A DNA stretch of 64,000 bases from Halichondria panicea (taxonomy: Eukaryota; Porifera; Demospongiae; Suberitida; Halichondriidae): positions 5,511,182-5,575,181 of the forward strand of contig NC_087384.1 in assembly GCF_963675165.1 (NCBI RefSeq). Direction: 5' to 3'. The number at the start of each line of letters is the position of its first letter. The first letter of the stretch is position 1. Both the position numbers and the translations under genes were made by a program. Under the pieces are notes generated by a model, which did no database searches, was not told the DNA's origin, and worked only from the letters and a program-made list of their open reading frames with translations. This document shows positions 1-11,503 of the stretch, one piece after another.

Positions 1-301
1 GAGTATCGATACTGTACATCAGATGTATGCGGAGAGTAACATGTTGAAATTTGCACACTGACCAATCCAAGTGTGGGTGATGTAATCTATCAAGAAAGTA
101 GATTACATCACCCACACTTGGATGGGTTGATAGATTACACCACCCACGCTTGGATTGGTCAGTGTGCAATTCCAAGCGTGACAGATACTAGCCTCGAATC
201 CAGGTCGATTAAAATACGTATTTTAATCTGCCTGGTCTCGAGGCTAGACAGATACAGGAAGTCACGTTACTCTCCGCATGATGTACAGTTTCGATACTCT
301 C
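1..301. mobile_element. Compound nested palindrome
   Basis: Three inverted repeats are nested. Outer arms at 1-43 and 262-301 pair with a few mismatches. An inner inverted repeat spans 51-169, with arms that include GCACACTGACCAATCCAAG. A separate 58-base palindrome sits at 189-246. This is typical of hairpin elements inserted into one another. An open frame at 73-345 crosses these arms and is best read as chance. The left outer arm is cut by the window start; the right copy shows it begins two bases earlier. Confidence 0.85.
189..246. mobile_element. 58-base palindromic mini-element with 9-base target duplication
   Basis: The element starts TAGCCTCGA, ends with the complement TCGAGGCTA, and has a centre reading ATTAAAATACGTATTTTAAT. 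The arms carry a few mismatches. It is flanked on both sides by the identical nine bases GACAGATAC (180-188 and 247-255), the mark of transposition. Too short to encode anything, it must be moved by another element's transposase. Relatives lie at 3598-3643, 10539-10596 and probably 51202-51287. Confidence 0.82.
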
Positions 302-358
302 TCTATGTCATATACTCTGACAATACTGATCCAGAGCTCATATAAATAAAATATAAAC

Positions 359-3300
359 ATGGCAGAACAAGGTCTTCATCTTGCTTGTAAGAAAGGTCAC
401 TATCAGACTGTTGAAACTCTCCTGAACCATGGATACAATGTGAACGGAAGAGATTCTCATGGAATAACTCCTCTCATGTATGCATGCTTACATGGCCACA
501 CTGACATTGTGAGGCTGCTACTGAGTAAAGGGGCTGATGTCAACATGCAAGACCATAATGGGTGGTCTGCTCTGATGGCAGCAAGCAAAGATGGACATAC
601 AGATGTCATCCACATATTGATAGAAAAAGGAGTACAAGTGAACATGCAAAAGAAAGATGGGTGGTCTGCTCTGATGGCAGCTAGTCAAAATGGGCATAGT
701 CATTCTGTCAAAGTATTGATAGAAAAGGGAGCACAAGTGAACATGCAAATGAAGAATGGATTGTCTGCTCTGATGATAGCATGCGAAAATGAACATAACA
801 GTGTCGTCAAACTATTGATAGAAAAAGGAGCACGAATGAACATGCTAAGGAATGATGGGTGGTCTGCTCTCATGATAGCATGTTATTGTGGAAGAGGGGA
901 AGTAACTCAAATACTGCTTGACCATCACGCTGATACAAATATTCAAGATACAGATGGTAAAACTGCATTTAGCTGTGCATGTGAAACAGGGCACACTGAG
1001 ATAGTTGAATTATTGCTATCCTGCAAGCATATAAAGACACTACCTCAAACAGTGCATGCAGATACATTTTCCACGCCCAAATCTTCGGAACAGGAAAAAG
1101 GTGATTGTATTTCTAGATCCATACCATGCATGCACTTTGTCAATTCAAACTCTGTTGTACAGAAAAATACAATGTTTCACAACCTGAAGAGGTAGAATCA
1201 GTCACCAATGCAGTGCGAGGGAAATGTCTGGGTGCATTTGACCAGCACACACAAGATATACAGAGAACAACATCTCCATCCAAACAAGTCAAAATCGAAC
1301 AAGGTATGAATATGTTCAGTTAATTATATATACTCAGTGACATAATTATGCTATATATATTATTATACTCTTGCTACTACAGACCTGTCCTTGAAGGGTT
1401 TGTCCATGGAGCTGAAGACAGTGACAAACCCGATAATAAGGAAAAACAACCAACAAGGTTAGTAAATAGCAGAAACTATAGAGCACTGAAGTGCAAACCC
1501 TCGGCTTAATTTGAAGTTTAGTGAGTCTACATGCAGCCTCGAGTCAAAGTCGCGTGTTAATCTTCTATGGGCCGGGCCAGCAATGTGCAGGTTTAATTTA
1601 GCTTTTGCTCGCTTTTATTCGACAACAAAGTTTTTAACATCAAAATCTGCCAAATTTAAAACTATACTATACCTTTTGTGTTGAGGCTATCCATGGCACA
1701 AACACAGTGCTATCGCATCCAGGTGAGTCACACAGACAGACAGACAGACTGACTGACTACCATAATTAATTAATATATACCCTCAAAATATGTTACCTTA
1801 TAAGGTATATAGTAGTGCATCAGTTGAATTCCGGCACTTATCGGTAAATGTAAATCTATTTATAGGAATGAAGTTACTATAATTATAATAGGTATATATA
1901 TAGGATTCTATTAATATCACAACTTAACAGAATAAATTTGATACAGAGCATTATTATAAGGATTTAGAATTTAAAAGAGATAATGTCCGATCAAATACAG
2001 TATTGATCTGACATGACCACCCATGAAGGTCACCATGGAGTGTGTACAGGAACATTTATAAAAAAATATTTTATAAAATTAATGTTTAATATAATTATGA
2101 CCGAAAATATAATGACATTGTATACATGATACAGACCCCAAGTATATATATATAGGGTATATCATTTTATCAAATGTGACTGCTATAATTATAATAAAAG
2201 CACCACGGGTGCTGATACCTCGGTGGAGGTGCCAAAGCTACATAACCTACTAATTATAGCTAGCTTTTATACACACATTGATTGATCATGATATAAATAT
2301 TTTTAATTTTGCTGCATGCAGAATCCAGAATCACAGGGAAACTCAAAGAGTGCGTGGGTAACAATCAACAAAGATTGTTGTTAAAAACAGGAGCACATTA
2401 CAGAAGGAGCGTCTAACTCTGCATGGGTTCGGAAATCGCATCTCGTATGCTTTCCTAAACGCCGCATTGCCTTATAAGTAAAGTGTGTAAGTACTGTGTA
2501 CATAAATTACAGACCGCGGTCAGCCTGTACATATCATTATGAACGGATTTTGTATGTAGTGCAGCAGGCAGGAGAGCTAGGTTGAGCCAAAAAGAGCTAA
2601 AATGAATAGCTAGATCTTTGATGGATGTTGGTATACATCATGAAAGAGACTGTCATTGGTGAGGTACAGAAATATAGGAGCATTCATGCAGCAAAAAGAA
2701 GGACTTTGACCTCAAATCTGAATGGCTGATATCAGCAATAATTACGGAAGCCCATTAGGGTAATTCACTTCCTAGTTAGGAAGGTTAGAGGTCACCACTA
2801 ACTCGGAAGTGAGGCCACGTGGAAGTAACGCGACTTAGAAGTGAAGGCGATTGGAAATTCTAAATGAAGTTAATAGCCGTGTTGTAGGCGGCAAAAAGCT
2901 CCCCTCTGGATCTCACCCAAGACACAAGAAAGAGTTATTTTGAGTTTATATATCTGTTGCCCATATCATTTGTGACATTTGTGCGAAATATGAACTGAAT
3001 TGAACATTGTCTGAAAAAGTTATGAGAATTGCAAAACCAAAAAAACAACAACTTTTCTCATTCTTCTCCTCAGTTTCTTCAGTGAGATAATCTAGAAGAC
3101 TGTAGGTCCACAGCACAAACTAGTGAGACCGTAGCGGTACTGTTCTCTATCGTCTTGGGTACGTCCTAGACTGGCGGCGACAGCCGCCCGAGCGCGTAGC
3201 GCGAGCGACTGGCAAACTGCCTATCAGTCACTCGTCTCAGCAGAAGTGTAATAGATCATATGACACTACTACACATGAATATCGTTATAGATAATGTGGT

Positions 3301-5140
3301 TAAATTTTGCTATGAGATTCAGCTACTATGGAATGCACTGAATCCCCTGAAGTGTAAGTGCGGTTACAATTACAGGGCTAATATGACGTTGAGCAATCTG
3401 ATAGGCTGCAATGCTCGTTGCAGCTGAGACAAGTGGTTGATAGACAGTTTGCCAGTCCCTCGTGCTACGCACGCGAGGGGCTGTCGCCGCCAGTCTAGGT
3501 ACGTCCCTAGTTTAATTTGCTAGGGTGGAAGCTACGCCCTCTTTAACAGGTGCAGAGGTGAGGTCGCCATTGTTTACCTACTGAGCATGCTCAGACATAG
3601 CCTCGAGACTAGGCCGATTAAAATAGGCCTGGATTCAAAGCTAGCTCAGACATAGAAAGCAGCATGGCCACACCCCTTTTATCTTAGCAACCACTAAGGT
3701 CCATAGCAACAATAGTGATTTATACTGTCGATTCTTACCGCTCCAGTTCATTTATCTCCAACACTGATGGAAGTTGACAATCTGCTCTTATTCTGAGGCT
3801 CTGAGCCCCTCATGATGAATAATAAATTATTGCATGCATACATGTACAAGAATAATTTATATCATGACAGACACAAAAAGGTGCAAATAAAAATCCTGTA
3901 CAGCTTGGGTACAGTTTTTCAACGGCTGATGGACACATGTCAGCTCAGTACTAGTCTACTGCCCAAGCCAGTGAGCCGAAAAAAGAAGATGCTGTGTCTT
4001 TGTCGCCTCCATCAGGTGTAGTAAATCAGTATGGATGCAAAGCTGTTACTGTTCAACGTTCTAATATTCTAGCCGTAGCTCTAGGCTTTTTCAGGCTTGC
4101 TAAGTTTATTGGAGCTCATAGTAACCCAGCTCAACCTTAGAATTCGGTGTGAATACCAGCTTCAGTGCCGGACGGGGGTGCTAGCTACATGTGTTAAATA
4201 TCAGTATGCCAGTTGTAACAATGTTATGTTCTTATACAGCATGGACTACTGGGCTCACCATTGCTGAAAAAGTTATAAAGGTGAGTGTTTGTGTGTGCCT
4301 AAATTTGTACGTCGAGCTATTTTTAATGGCATCAAACCTATATCAATTGTGTGAATGCAATGCAGTATCTGTCCAGCCCCTAATACACCAGAGGATTTGT
4401 CAGGGTCAAAAAACTTGACATAGCTAGACTTGTAATTAAGTATTAATAACCTTACTATGATGTGTTTTCAGGCTTAGAAGTTAGCATTAAATTATGTGTG
4501 TTATTAACTAACGCACTAAAATATGGGCGTGGTTGAGCATTCCTTATAATTAGTTGATCAAAGATATGTGGGTAATGGGTAATGTTGCGATTCCAAGTAT
4601 TAATGTAGGGAACACTCATGCAGTCCGAGCCCCTCAACGTTCTTTGTTCTTGTGTTGATTACATGTGGTGTTTAATTGTGACTGAAGTTTCATTCAATAC
4701 AGGAAATTCCCACCACATATGTTGGAGAGGGATCACTTCGAGGGATTTCTGTGGGACAAGGGCAGGAACACACTACTGAACAAGCAGCTCCGTCACATGC
4801 CACAAAAGTAGATGCCCTACTATCAAGCAATGGATTGACATACAAAGACGGGAATAGGGAGTGCAAAGATGACCATATATTAAATATTTCAATGCAGCTG
4901 GAACAATGGGAGCTAGTAGCAACGTGGCTAGGATTAACGGCAGCTGAGAGAGAAGCTATCAAGGGTAACAATCAGACTATAGAAATGATGAGATATAACA
5001 CTCTTAAGAAATGGAAATCTAAGGCTCTACTCAGTGGAACAGCTACGTATCGAGTTCTACTACAAGCTCTGTTGGATTGTGGCTGCAATGACCAAGCAAA
5101 GCAAGTGTGCTCGCTACTCAAGGAATCATTATTGTATTAG
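359..5140 (+). CDS. Ankyrin-repeat and death-domain protein (spliced)
   Basis: Probable cytoplasmic adaptor: ankyrin repeats for protein binding, then a C-terminal death domain for assembling signalling complexes. Exons by frame and splice sites: 359-1100, 1163-1303, 1383-1457, possibly 2322-2357, 4240-4280 and 4703-5140. All junctions are GT-AG and in frame. Removing the 62-base intron 1101-1162 joins the ankyrin frame, which otherwise stops at 1195, to the next open frame. The 36-base exon is phase 1 on both sides, so it can be kept (490 residues) or skipped (478). Residues 1-236 hold about seven ankyrin repeats with TPLMYA or SALMAA helices. The last exon has a death-domain core around WELVATWLGLTAAE. 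A polyadenylation signal follows at 5276. Ankyrin/death-domain combinations fit animal innate immunity or cell death. The exact family and ligand are unknown, and the exon 4 choice is uncertain. Confidence 0.8.
2387..2684. repeat. Dispersed repeat (copy at 27852-28127)
   Basis: About 280 bases starting near CAGGAGCACATTACAGAAGG match 27852-28127 in the same orientation, with small indels. No coding frame or terminal repeat was recognised. It lies inside the long intron of the ankyrin/death-domain gene, directly after the optional fourth exon. The duplicate of this copy is at about 54143-54440. Confidence 0.8.
3160..3505. mobile_element. Hairpin element with ~75-base terminal inverted repeats
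   Basis: The ends read CCTAGACTGGCGGCGACAGC and its complement. The arms pair over 3168-3242 and 3422-3497, including GC-rich stretches around GCGCGTAGCGCGAG. The centre of about 180 bases has no coding frame. It fits a non-autonomous DNA transposon (MITE), in the intron before the death-domain exons. Confidence 0.8.
3598..3643. mobile_element. 46-base palindromic mini-element with 9-base target duplication
   Basis: This shorter relative of the TAGCCTCGA palindromes has the core CCGATTAAAATAGGCC and ends TAGCCTCGA and CAAAGCTA. It is flanked by the identical nine bases GCTCAGACA at 3589-3597 and 3644-3652. The centre has lost part of the ATTAAAATACGTATTTTAAT core seen in other copies. Confidence 0.78.
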
Positions 5141-7895
5141 CAAAAGAAGATTCTGAAATAGTGACAAAACTATAATTTAGTGTTGTTTGTTTGTTTGTTT
5201 GTATTTTGCTTCTTGTGTTGTTGATGATCTTTTTATCATATTGATATAAGGAAAAGGGGCGGCTAGTGTAAAGGTAATAAACCCAGTAGACATTTTAATT
5301 AATATTAATTTCATTCGATCCTTTCCCACTATACTGACGATTGCTTATAATTATACTGACCTGGGTGTGCAATGTGACATTGTGTATGAATTATGTATCT
5401 CAAAAACTACATGTAAAACTACATGCATGTATGTAGATCGAACCTTCGAAAGCCTCATTCGCGAATACGTATAGAAACACATGCAGGCTGATAGTAAAAT
5501 AGGGGATCGAGTGTCTCGCATAAAAAAAGAGGTGTAACGAGAAGTAGTGCTGGACCCAACTGGTAAAGATCGCAAAGATTGAGCCCCTCAACTAGTTGGA
5601 GCATGCAAAGACTATACCAACCCACAATCTTGTTTGCGAACTTTTGTTACTTCAGTGCGCATGCTCTTCCAACCCTACTCTTTCCCATTTTTCACAAAAT
5701 GTTTTTGCACTTGTAGAGCTATGATTTACTTTGTTGCTGTAATTTTACTGACGCGTTACTTTCATGTTTATTTACATTGGTGCTCTTTTGCAAGTGAGGC
5801 TGAAGGTCAGGGAGTTGTTAATTAGTGTTCAGTTTTAATTTTAGCAGTCATATTTAATGCATCACTGAAACAGGCATCAGTGTTGGGAGTGAGTGCTTTG
5901 AGCGGAATATTGCACATGTAGAAGTGTACTGCACCACCATTTAAGCCTGTTCAGGCTCTTGTAAGTCACTTTGGCTTCAAAAATGGTTGTTACTTTTCTT
6001 CTGCTATAGCGGTGATGTTTTCTCTTCTGGTACATTGGAATGATAGAAAGCAACCACATGCTGTTTATCCTTCAGAACTATTCGTTTTCAAAACAGGTTA
6101 CTGGTTGTCAACGTTTTTCTTGGCTCTTTTTCTTGTCTGTTCTTTCTAGCCTTCTATATATACAAGCTCTCTTGGTATTCCAGAGTCTTATTTCTTTGTC
6201 TTTAGCCGTTTTCTTAAACTGTAGAGAACATCAATTTGCTACGCATCCTTCTGGTTGACAAAGCAACCGCATGTCACGCATACACAGATTCAACCTGCAT
6301 TTTGGTTTCTAAGCAATGAATGCATTATCCCATGGATACTGATGATTATTACTCGTCTGTGCTTATAGGAACTCGTGCCTTGCAGGCACTCGTGGCGTAA
6401 TTTTGTTTGTGTAAATAATTATTATGGTATAGTTTCGACCTTAAACTATAGTGAATTAATCAATATAGAAAGGTGTTGGTATTCTTCACTAATAGTTATA
6501 TGGTTCTTTTATATGGATTTACTCCTGCACGGTTATTTACTGATAAGTGCCGTTAGTTTGTATATATATATTTTTTTGATTTTGCTCGTACAGTCATGCT
6601 GGTTCCCTGCATACTTTCCTTTTGGAGTCTCCGAATAAAATATGATAGCAGGAGTTAACGAGAGTCCTCTTTTCTATATCTCTTGCTCTATCTGCATAAA
6701 TTGGCACACACATCAAACGTGATACAACACTATACAAGAATTATAGTAAATTAACATACAACAACGACCATGCAGCCATTGTTTGTGCACTCGAACATGC
6801 AGTGTCCTTCTTAATCATGGTGATCTTCCTATTTTGTGAGATGTTTCGTCTTCACTAGAACAGAATCTTTTCGGTGATTGACCAAACTCACATTGTGCAC
6901 ACCTTCAACTAATTTCTTCTCTCACAAACCCTAAAGATACACATGCAGTTTGAAAGTGGTATAAGCATGATATAAGCATGATATGCACGAGTATAATTAT
7001 GATAACTATATAATTATATATACCACGACATAGGCGGACTGTTATTTTTGGTGGATTTTTCTACTGCAGTAAACAGTAACTCTTTAAAGACAGACACACA
7101 CAAATACACTACCGTATACCTTGCTTGCGTATGTGCGCACCGAGGCATAATAATTATATCCAATGTGCGCACAAGTGCATGAAGCTATGTAACGATTGAT
7201 TTGCATTCCTTTCCCGTGAAGCTGTGTATAACAACTGATTTGTTGCATTCCTTTCCGTGTACACATCAGACACCTGGTTTGCAACTATTTGTGGTCGGCT
7301 GTGCATGCACATGAAACTCTTATGCCTACCACAAGTAACTGCAACCTAGGTGGGTGGGCTTTACGTAACTTCAGCCTTACTTTAGATACTGGCACAGTTC
7401 ACTATCTGAACTGTGCCATATGGCAGATATTGGCACACAGTAGCCCTGTGCTAATTATACTTGAATGAATAATAGGCAGCATTTTATAATAGGCAAAATT
7501 AATTGCAAAACACTATTTCGCATGCGCAGAATGGCTCTATAATACAGCAAGATCATCTAAAAAGTGTTGTTTAAAGTATTCAAAGTTCCTCAAGCATAAA
7601 TCTCACAAGAAAGAGAAAGGTTTCAATCCACCTGTAGGAAGAAAAAGATTTATATAGAGGACAAATTTATACTGTTTATGTTATTACATTGTTTATTTTA
7701 GAAACTTTTGTCAAAAACAAACTGAAAAACTTGAATAATAGGTGAGATTTCTTGAATAATAGGGAAGAAAAGTGAGAATAAAAGATTTGAATAATAGTAA
7801 TTGAATAATTAGCTCAGGCCCAGCACACAGAGGTCAAAATGCAACAAACATTGATGATATGCTCATAACATTAATTAATTTCCCTGCCTCTATAG
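5141..7895. other. Gene-free stretch between the two death-domain regions
   Basis: After the polyadenylation signal I see no convincing exon here. There are only short chance frames, AT-rich runs and a TATA repeat near 7010. Around 7395-7440 a segment related to 50385-50440 includes TCTGAACTGTGCCATAT. Repeated TTGAATAATAG motifs occur at 7730-7810. The right copy at 56897-59658 is the same apart from a 7-base insertion and a few substitutions. Confidence 0.5.
5276..5281 (+). terminator. Polyadenylation signal AATAAA
   Basis: A canonical AATAAA lies 136 bases past the stop codon of the ankyrin/death-domain gene, a suitable distance for its 3' end. Confidence 0.5.
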
Positions 7896-8208
7896 GATCA
7901 CCCGTTAATCGATTCACTCTGCATGGACTAAGAAGTAATATTACTGACGAGCAACTTAACAGTGAAATTATGGACTCAAATATTCCTTTTCTGGCCGAGT
8001 TCCATGGGACTAAGTCCTGCTGAACAAGCTGATATCAATGAGTTGTACCATAAAGAAGGAACTCAAGTAGCCATAACTAAATGTTTGATTCTCTGGAAAA
8101 AACACAGTCCTTTTCCTTTTGCAGCAACTTACAAAGCTTTACTGGAGTTGTTACTGAGATTGAAAAAAGAGAGGATAGCTTTTGAAATTTGTCAGCACTT
8201 GACTCAAT
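7896..8208 (+). pseudogene. Second death-domain exon, broken by a one-base frameshift
   Basis: The exon sits between a good acceptor (ends 7895) and a GTGAGT donor (from 8209). Its first frame reads a death-domain first half with ITDEQLNSEI and IPFLAEF, then reaches a stop soon after. The next frame continues with MGLSPAEQADINEL and a typical second half ending IAFEICQHL. The switch falls near 8002-8003, where one C appears extra. No ankyrin exon lies nearby, so it may be the remnant of a duplicated ankyrin/death-domain gene. The right copy has the same break, so it is not a random error in one copy. Confidence 0.65.
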
Positions 8209-9540
8209 GTGAGTACAATACTGCATGCGCATGCATACCACACACAATGCATACCGCTCACACTATTTTATATTTGTTAGGTGTAGTTCTGTTTAATAAG
8301 TATAATTATCGGATCAGAGGCCACAGGGCTACTATTTGCTGGCAGAGGAGGTTACAATTCGAGAGAGGCGTTTATTAGGCCTACTAACACCCCAGCTAAT
8401 TCAAAAACCTATAGTTTGTCATCAAAAGTTATTTTCACCCGCACAAACTCGAACTCTGCAATGAAAAATTCTTTCAACAGAAAGATGAAACTTTCAAACA
8501 CATAAGTGAATGGGAGGCTTAAGCAGCTACTTAGCAAGTTTTTCCAAGTTTTCACTTATCACTAAAAGTTTTAGTTCTCCTAATATAAGTCCTGCGAAGC
8601 TCTGTTTATGCAGTTTTATTTACTAAAAGGCTCTAAACCTCCAGCGCATGCTGACTTTTTTTAGGCAAAATCTAAAAATTAATGTTCTAATGCGCAAGCT
8701 GCATGACTGTTTCATAGAAGTGACAACCTTTTTTTTAAAGGTAAAATGCAGTGTCCAGAAGCGATCTATATAACATATACACGTAGAACCAAGTCTTGTT
8801 ATTGTGTAGTTACATGACAGCCAGCTGAGCCTCTAAGTAGTGTTCTACATGTATAATCTGATCTTCTCGTTAATACCTATTGTTCTCGTCAAAGTCAGAA
8901 AATGTGCCTATTTTTCCCAGCATTATTCTCAATGCTCAGGAGTACCTATTTTTATGCTAGCCTGAATAATTCGCCAAGGCCTATCCTGGTGCCAGTCATG
9001 ATATAATTATAGTGCAATTCTGCTACATGCACAGTAAAAACACATTCGTTACAGTAACATAAAAATGTTCAATGAAATGCATCTCTTTTGAAATTTCATG
9101 TAGAAACGACATAAATTTCTGTCATTTTAAGACTAAAATACGATGATGCATCATAAGTGTTTTTGCTGTGTGTAGCATCATAGATTGAAGAGTTATATAG
9201 AGGGATAGGAAACGGAGTGGTGCACGTGATGATTTTACATTGATCTGCAGTGGAGCCTCGAAAATTATCCGCATTACGCCCTATGAACGAGGCTATTAAG
9301 CACATTTTTGCCGGGTAACTCCCAAAGCTGTGTTTCCTCGAAACATAATCTCTTTCAGCAATTTATAACACGCCTAGTCCATGAGCCACGTGTAGTACTT
9401 GCTAATGACTGACCACACCCAGTAAAAAGAGACTTTCCAATAAAGTTATATGTTCCCAAGGCTGTTTTAGAGCTATTGGAACATGTAACGTGTAAGCGTG
9501 CTGGTTATGACTACTACAATAGGTATAGACCTTGAAATAT
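8209..9540. other. Gene-free stretch; part is shared with 48000-48350
   Basis: No exon was recognised after the donor at 8209. From about 8760 to 9010 it is homologous to 48000-48350, sharing for example CTCGTCAAAGTCAGAAAATG. This marks the upstream edge of a segment shared by paralogs A and C. The equivalent in the right copy is 59972-61303. Confidence 0.55.
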
Positions 9541-10170
9541 GTATAGGATATACCACACCTAAGAGGAGGATATGCACCCATATATCCTCCGCTACCGTGG
9601 TTACTCCAAGGTGGAGCCGAGGGGTATGTAATATGTAACCATGGTAGCGGAGGATATATAGGGTGCATATCCTCCGAGTAGGTGTGGCATACCTGACTTA
9701 TACCACGTGACTGCAGCACTATAAAAGGACCTCCCCCTAGCAACAATTCAATCCACGATGCAGACTGCAAAAAATAACAAGACTATGCCGGATTTTGCAG
9801 CCGTCAAAGAGCTAGTTGAGCAACATGTTGATTCCTACAGATGCTCAAGAGCTTCCTTGGTCCAAGCGTTGACCATTCGACGTCCCCTACTGGAGTTGCA
9901 AGCTCTTCTTGGATAAAATGTATCTAAACCGCGCCCATGGACCCATGGAAGCTTAGCCATCTTGTTGGAGAGCACCTTCCTTGTTTCTGCCGTCGCTTTG
10001 AGTCTTAATACTGTCAAGCGTGGCTCTTTTCTCTTTGCTTACTTTCTTGAACAAATGAAAAAACAAAAAAACAACTTGAAAACTGTGCATACCTAGCGCC
10101 TGGGGCTGTATGCTAATATTCTATATATCCTACAGCTGTGACCAATTAGTGGTGATGTAAGTGTGGTATA
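9541..10170. mobile_element. Repeat element with hairpin end and internal TATA box
   Basis: A strong inverted repeat at 9541-9692 (arms with CCGCTACCGTGGTTAC) forms one end. The rest, to GTGTGGTATA at about 10170, matches 42486-43015 in opposite orientation. A TATAAAAG lies at about 9720. A 52-codon + strand frame follows at 9758-9916, containing [11 protein letters not shown]. The other copy shares most of that segment with a one-base shift, so coding is doubtful. It is absent from the equivalent place near paralog C, so it probably inserted after A and C separated. Confidence 0.65.
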
Positions 10171-10538
10171 AAAGTGAGTTGCACGGACTAAGCACAGTTA
10201 CTTGTAGTTTATTATGCACTGGGTGTAGAAATAGATATTGTTGTGTTGGCCTCGATTAAACCGCAGCGTAGCGCGGATGTTACTCGAGATACCAACCGTT
10301 TCCTATGAGTCCCTCTAACTCTTCAATCTGGTAGCATCAAATGAAGTATGATGATGTCTGCAGCATGCATTACAATGCCATTATTTTATGAGAAATCAAT
10401 TCTGCTATACACTAGTAACAGTTTATAGTAGACACAGATCATGATGATGTCATGCATCACTATACAATGAGAATCCCACATGAAGCAGGATGTGATTCTA
10501 TACTAGTGGCTCTGTGTGATTCTATATAGATCTAGCGC

Positions 10539-10596
10539 TAGCCTCGATTCAAGGCCGATTAAAATACGTATTTTAATCGGCCTTGAATCGAGGCTA
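10539..10596. mobile_element. 58-base perfect palindrome with near-exact 9-base target duplication
   Basis: A flawless palindrome runs from TAGCCTCGATTC to its complement, with the centre ATTAAAATACGTATTTTAAT. The flanks are ATCTAGCGC (10530-10538) and ATCTAGCAC (10597-10605), eight of nine identical. The paralogous segment near 48565-48585 lacks the palindrome, giving an empty site. It is the cleanest member of the TAGCCTCGA family. Confidence 0.85.
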
Positions 10597-10678
10597 ATCT
10601 AGCACTATATACTCTGTGTAAACTGGGTTCACTTAATTGCGTTTACAGCATGGATAGCCTTCACACAACAATATCTTG

Positions 10679-11174
10679 GTTTAAATTAGTCTCATGGATC
10701 AGCCCCCTCCTGAGAAGGGGATCTGAGCACTCTTGATGTAGTTTTGTTGCACACGCTGGAATTCCAACGGCTCAATCAGATTGACTTATTCTAGTCAGGT
10801 GATATTATAGGAGGCAATAAAGAACTGCACGTTGCTCAACGCATTTGGATAATCATTAACGCATGCATTACGCATGGTAAACGCTTCATACATAGACGCT
10901 GCTACGAAGCATAAGCAAGCCAAGCAGGGATCCTTGGGCACAGAGAGTTAGCACCACAGGCAAAAGACATACATGTAATAGATTGAAGCACCTTTTTCAG
11001 AGATAGAGAGATGCCTGCGCTTGACGCTTTGTACAATAACAAATACGCGGGGGCGTAAGGTCAGGAATTGATTACATTCCATTGGTCTGGCACATTCCAC
11101 TGTGAAATGACCTCAAGACAAGAGTGCTCAGACCACTTCTCAGGAGGGGGCTGATCCATGAGACTAGGTTTAAA
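10679..11174. mobile_element. Terminal-inverted-repeat element (~0.5 kb)
   Basis: Terminal inverted repeats of about 56 bases (10679-10735 and 11118-11174) share CATGGATCAGCCCCCTCCTG and GAGTGCTCAGA. There is no coding capacity inside, so it is a non-autonomous DNA element. It is part of the material present in segment A but missing from segment C. Imperfect direct repeats with GCGTTTACAGCATGG lie just outside, at about 10640 and 11270. Confidence 0.75.
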
Positions 11175-11338
11175 TAGTGGCAGATTTTTATGTTAAAGCT
11201 TCTTTGTCGAGCAAAAGCTAACAAGCTTGTGACTGCATGGGTCTGCTTACCTGGATGTTCTAGCACTGCGTTTACAGCATGGGTAACCTCCACACAACAA
11301 GTTAGTACTTTTTTGATAGTGGCAGCTTTCGGTGTTAA

Positions 11339-11503
11339 GGCCATGCAAAGTCAATTTGTAGTTTCTCAGGCTATTATTCCTAAATAGCAAGCGGATTGAG
11401 GCATTTGAATGATAATGATATTCATAGAATTTAACTTTTTTGTAAAGCTGCCAATTTCCAAGCGCAAGGGCCTGAGAAACTACAAATTGACTTTGCATGG
11501 CCT
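11339..11503. mobile_element. Small element with CATGCAAAGTCAATTTGTAG inverted ends
   Basis: Ends of about 32 bases are inverted copies around a 100-base centre. A related sequence, including ACTACAAATTGACTATGCAT, occurs at 51650-51690, just before the right copy of the duplication begins. There is no coding content. Confidence 0.7.

Noticed and set aside
73..345. 90-codon frame before the ankyrin gene
   Set aside because: It runs through the nested palindrome and the 58-base mini-element, so it is a frame across repeat DNA.
341..348. TATAAATA as a promoter TATA box
   Set aside because: It is only about 11 bases before the ATG, so transcription starting from it would begin past the start codon.
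457..796. Minus-strand frames opposite the ankyrin exon
   Set aside because: They are shadows of the repeated ankyrin codons on the + strand.
1686..1722. Possible extra exon of the ankyrin/death-domain gene
   Set aside because: It has a plausible acceptor and GTGAGT donor but ends in a phase that does not fit the next exon at 4240.
9402..9770. 122-codon minus-strand frame
   Set aside because: It lies across the hairpin end of the 9541 repeat. No domain is visible and the other copy of the repeat does not keep the frame.
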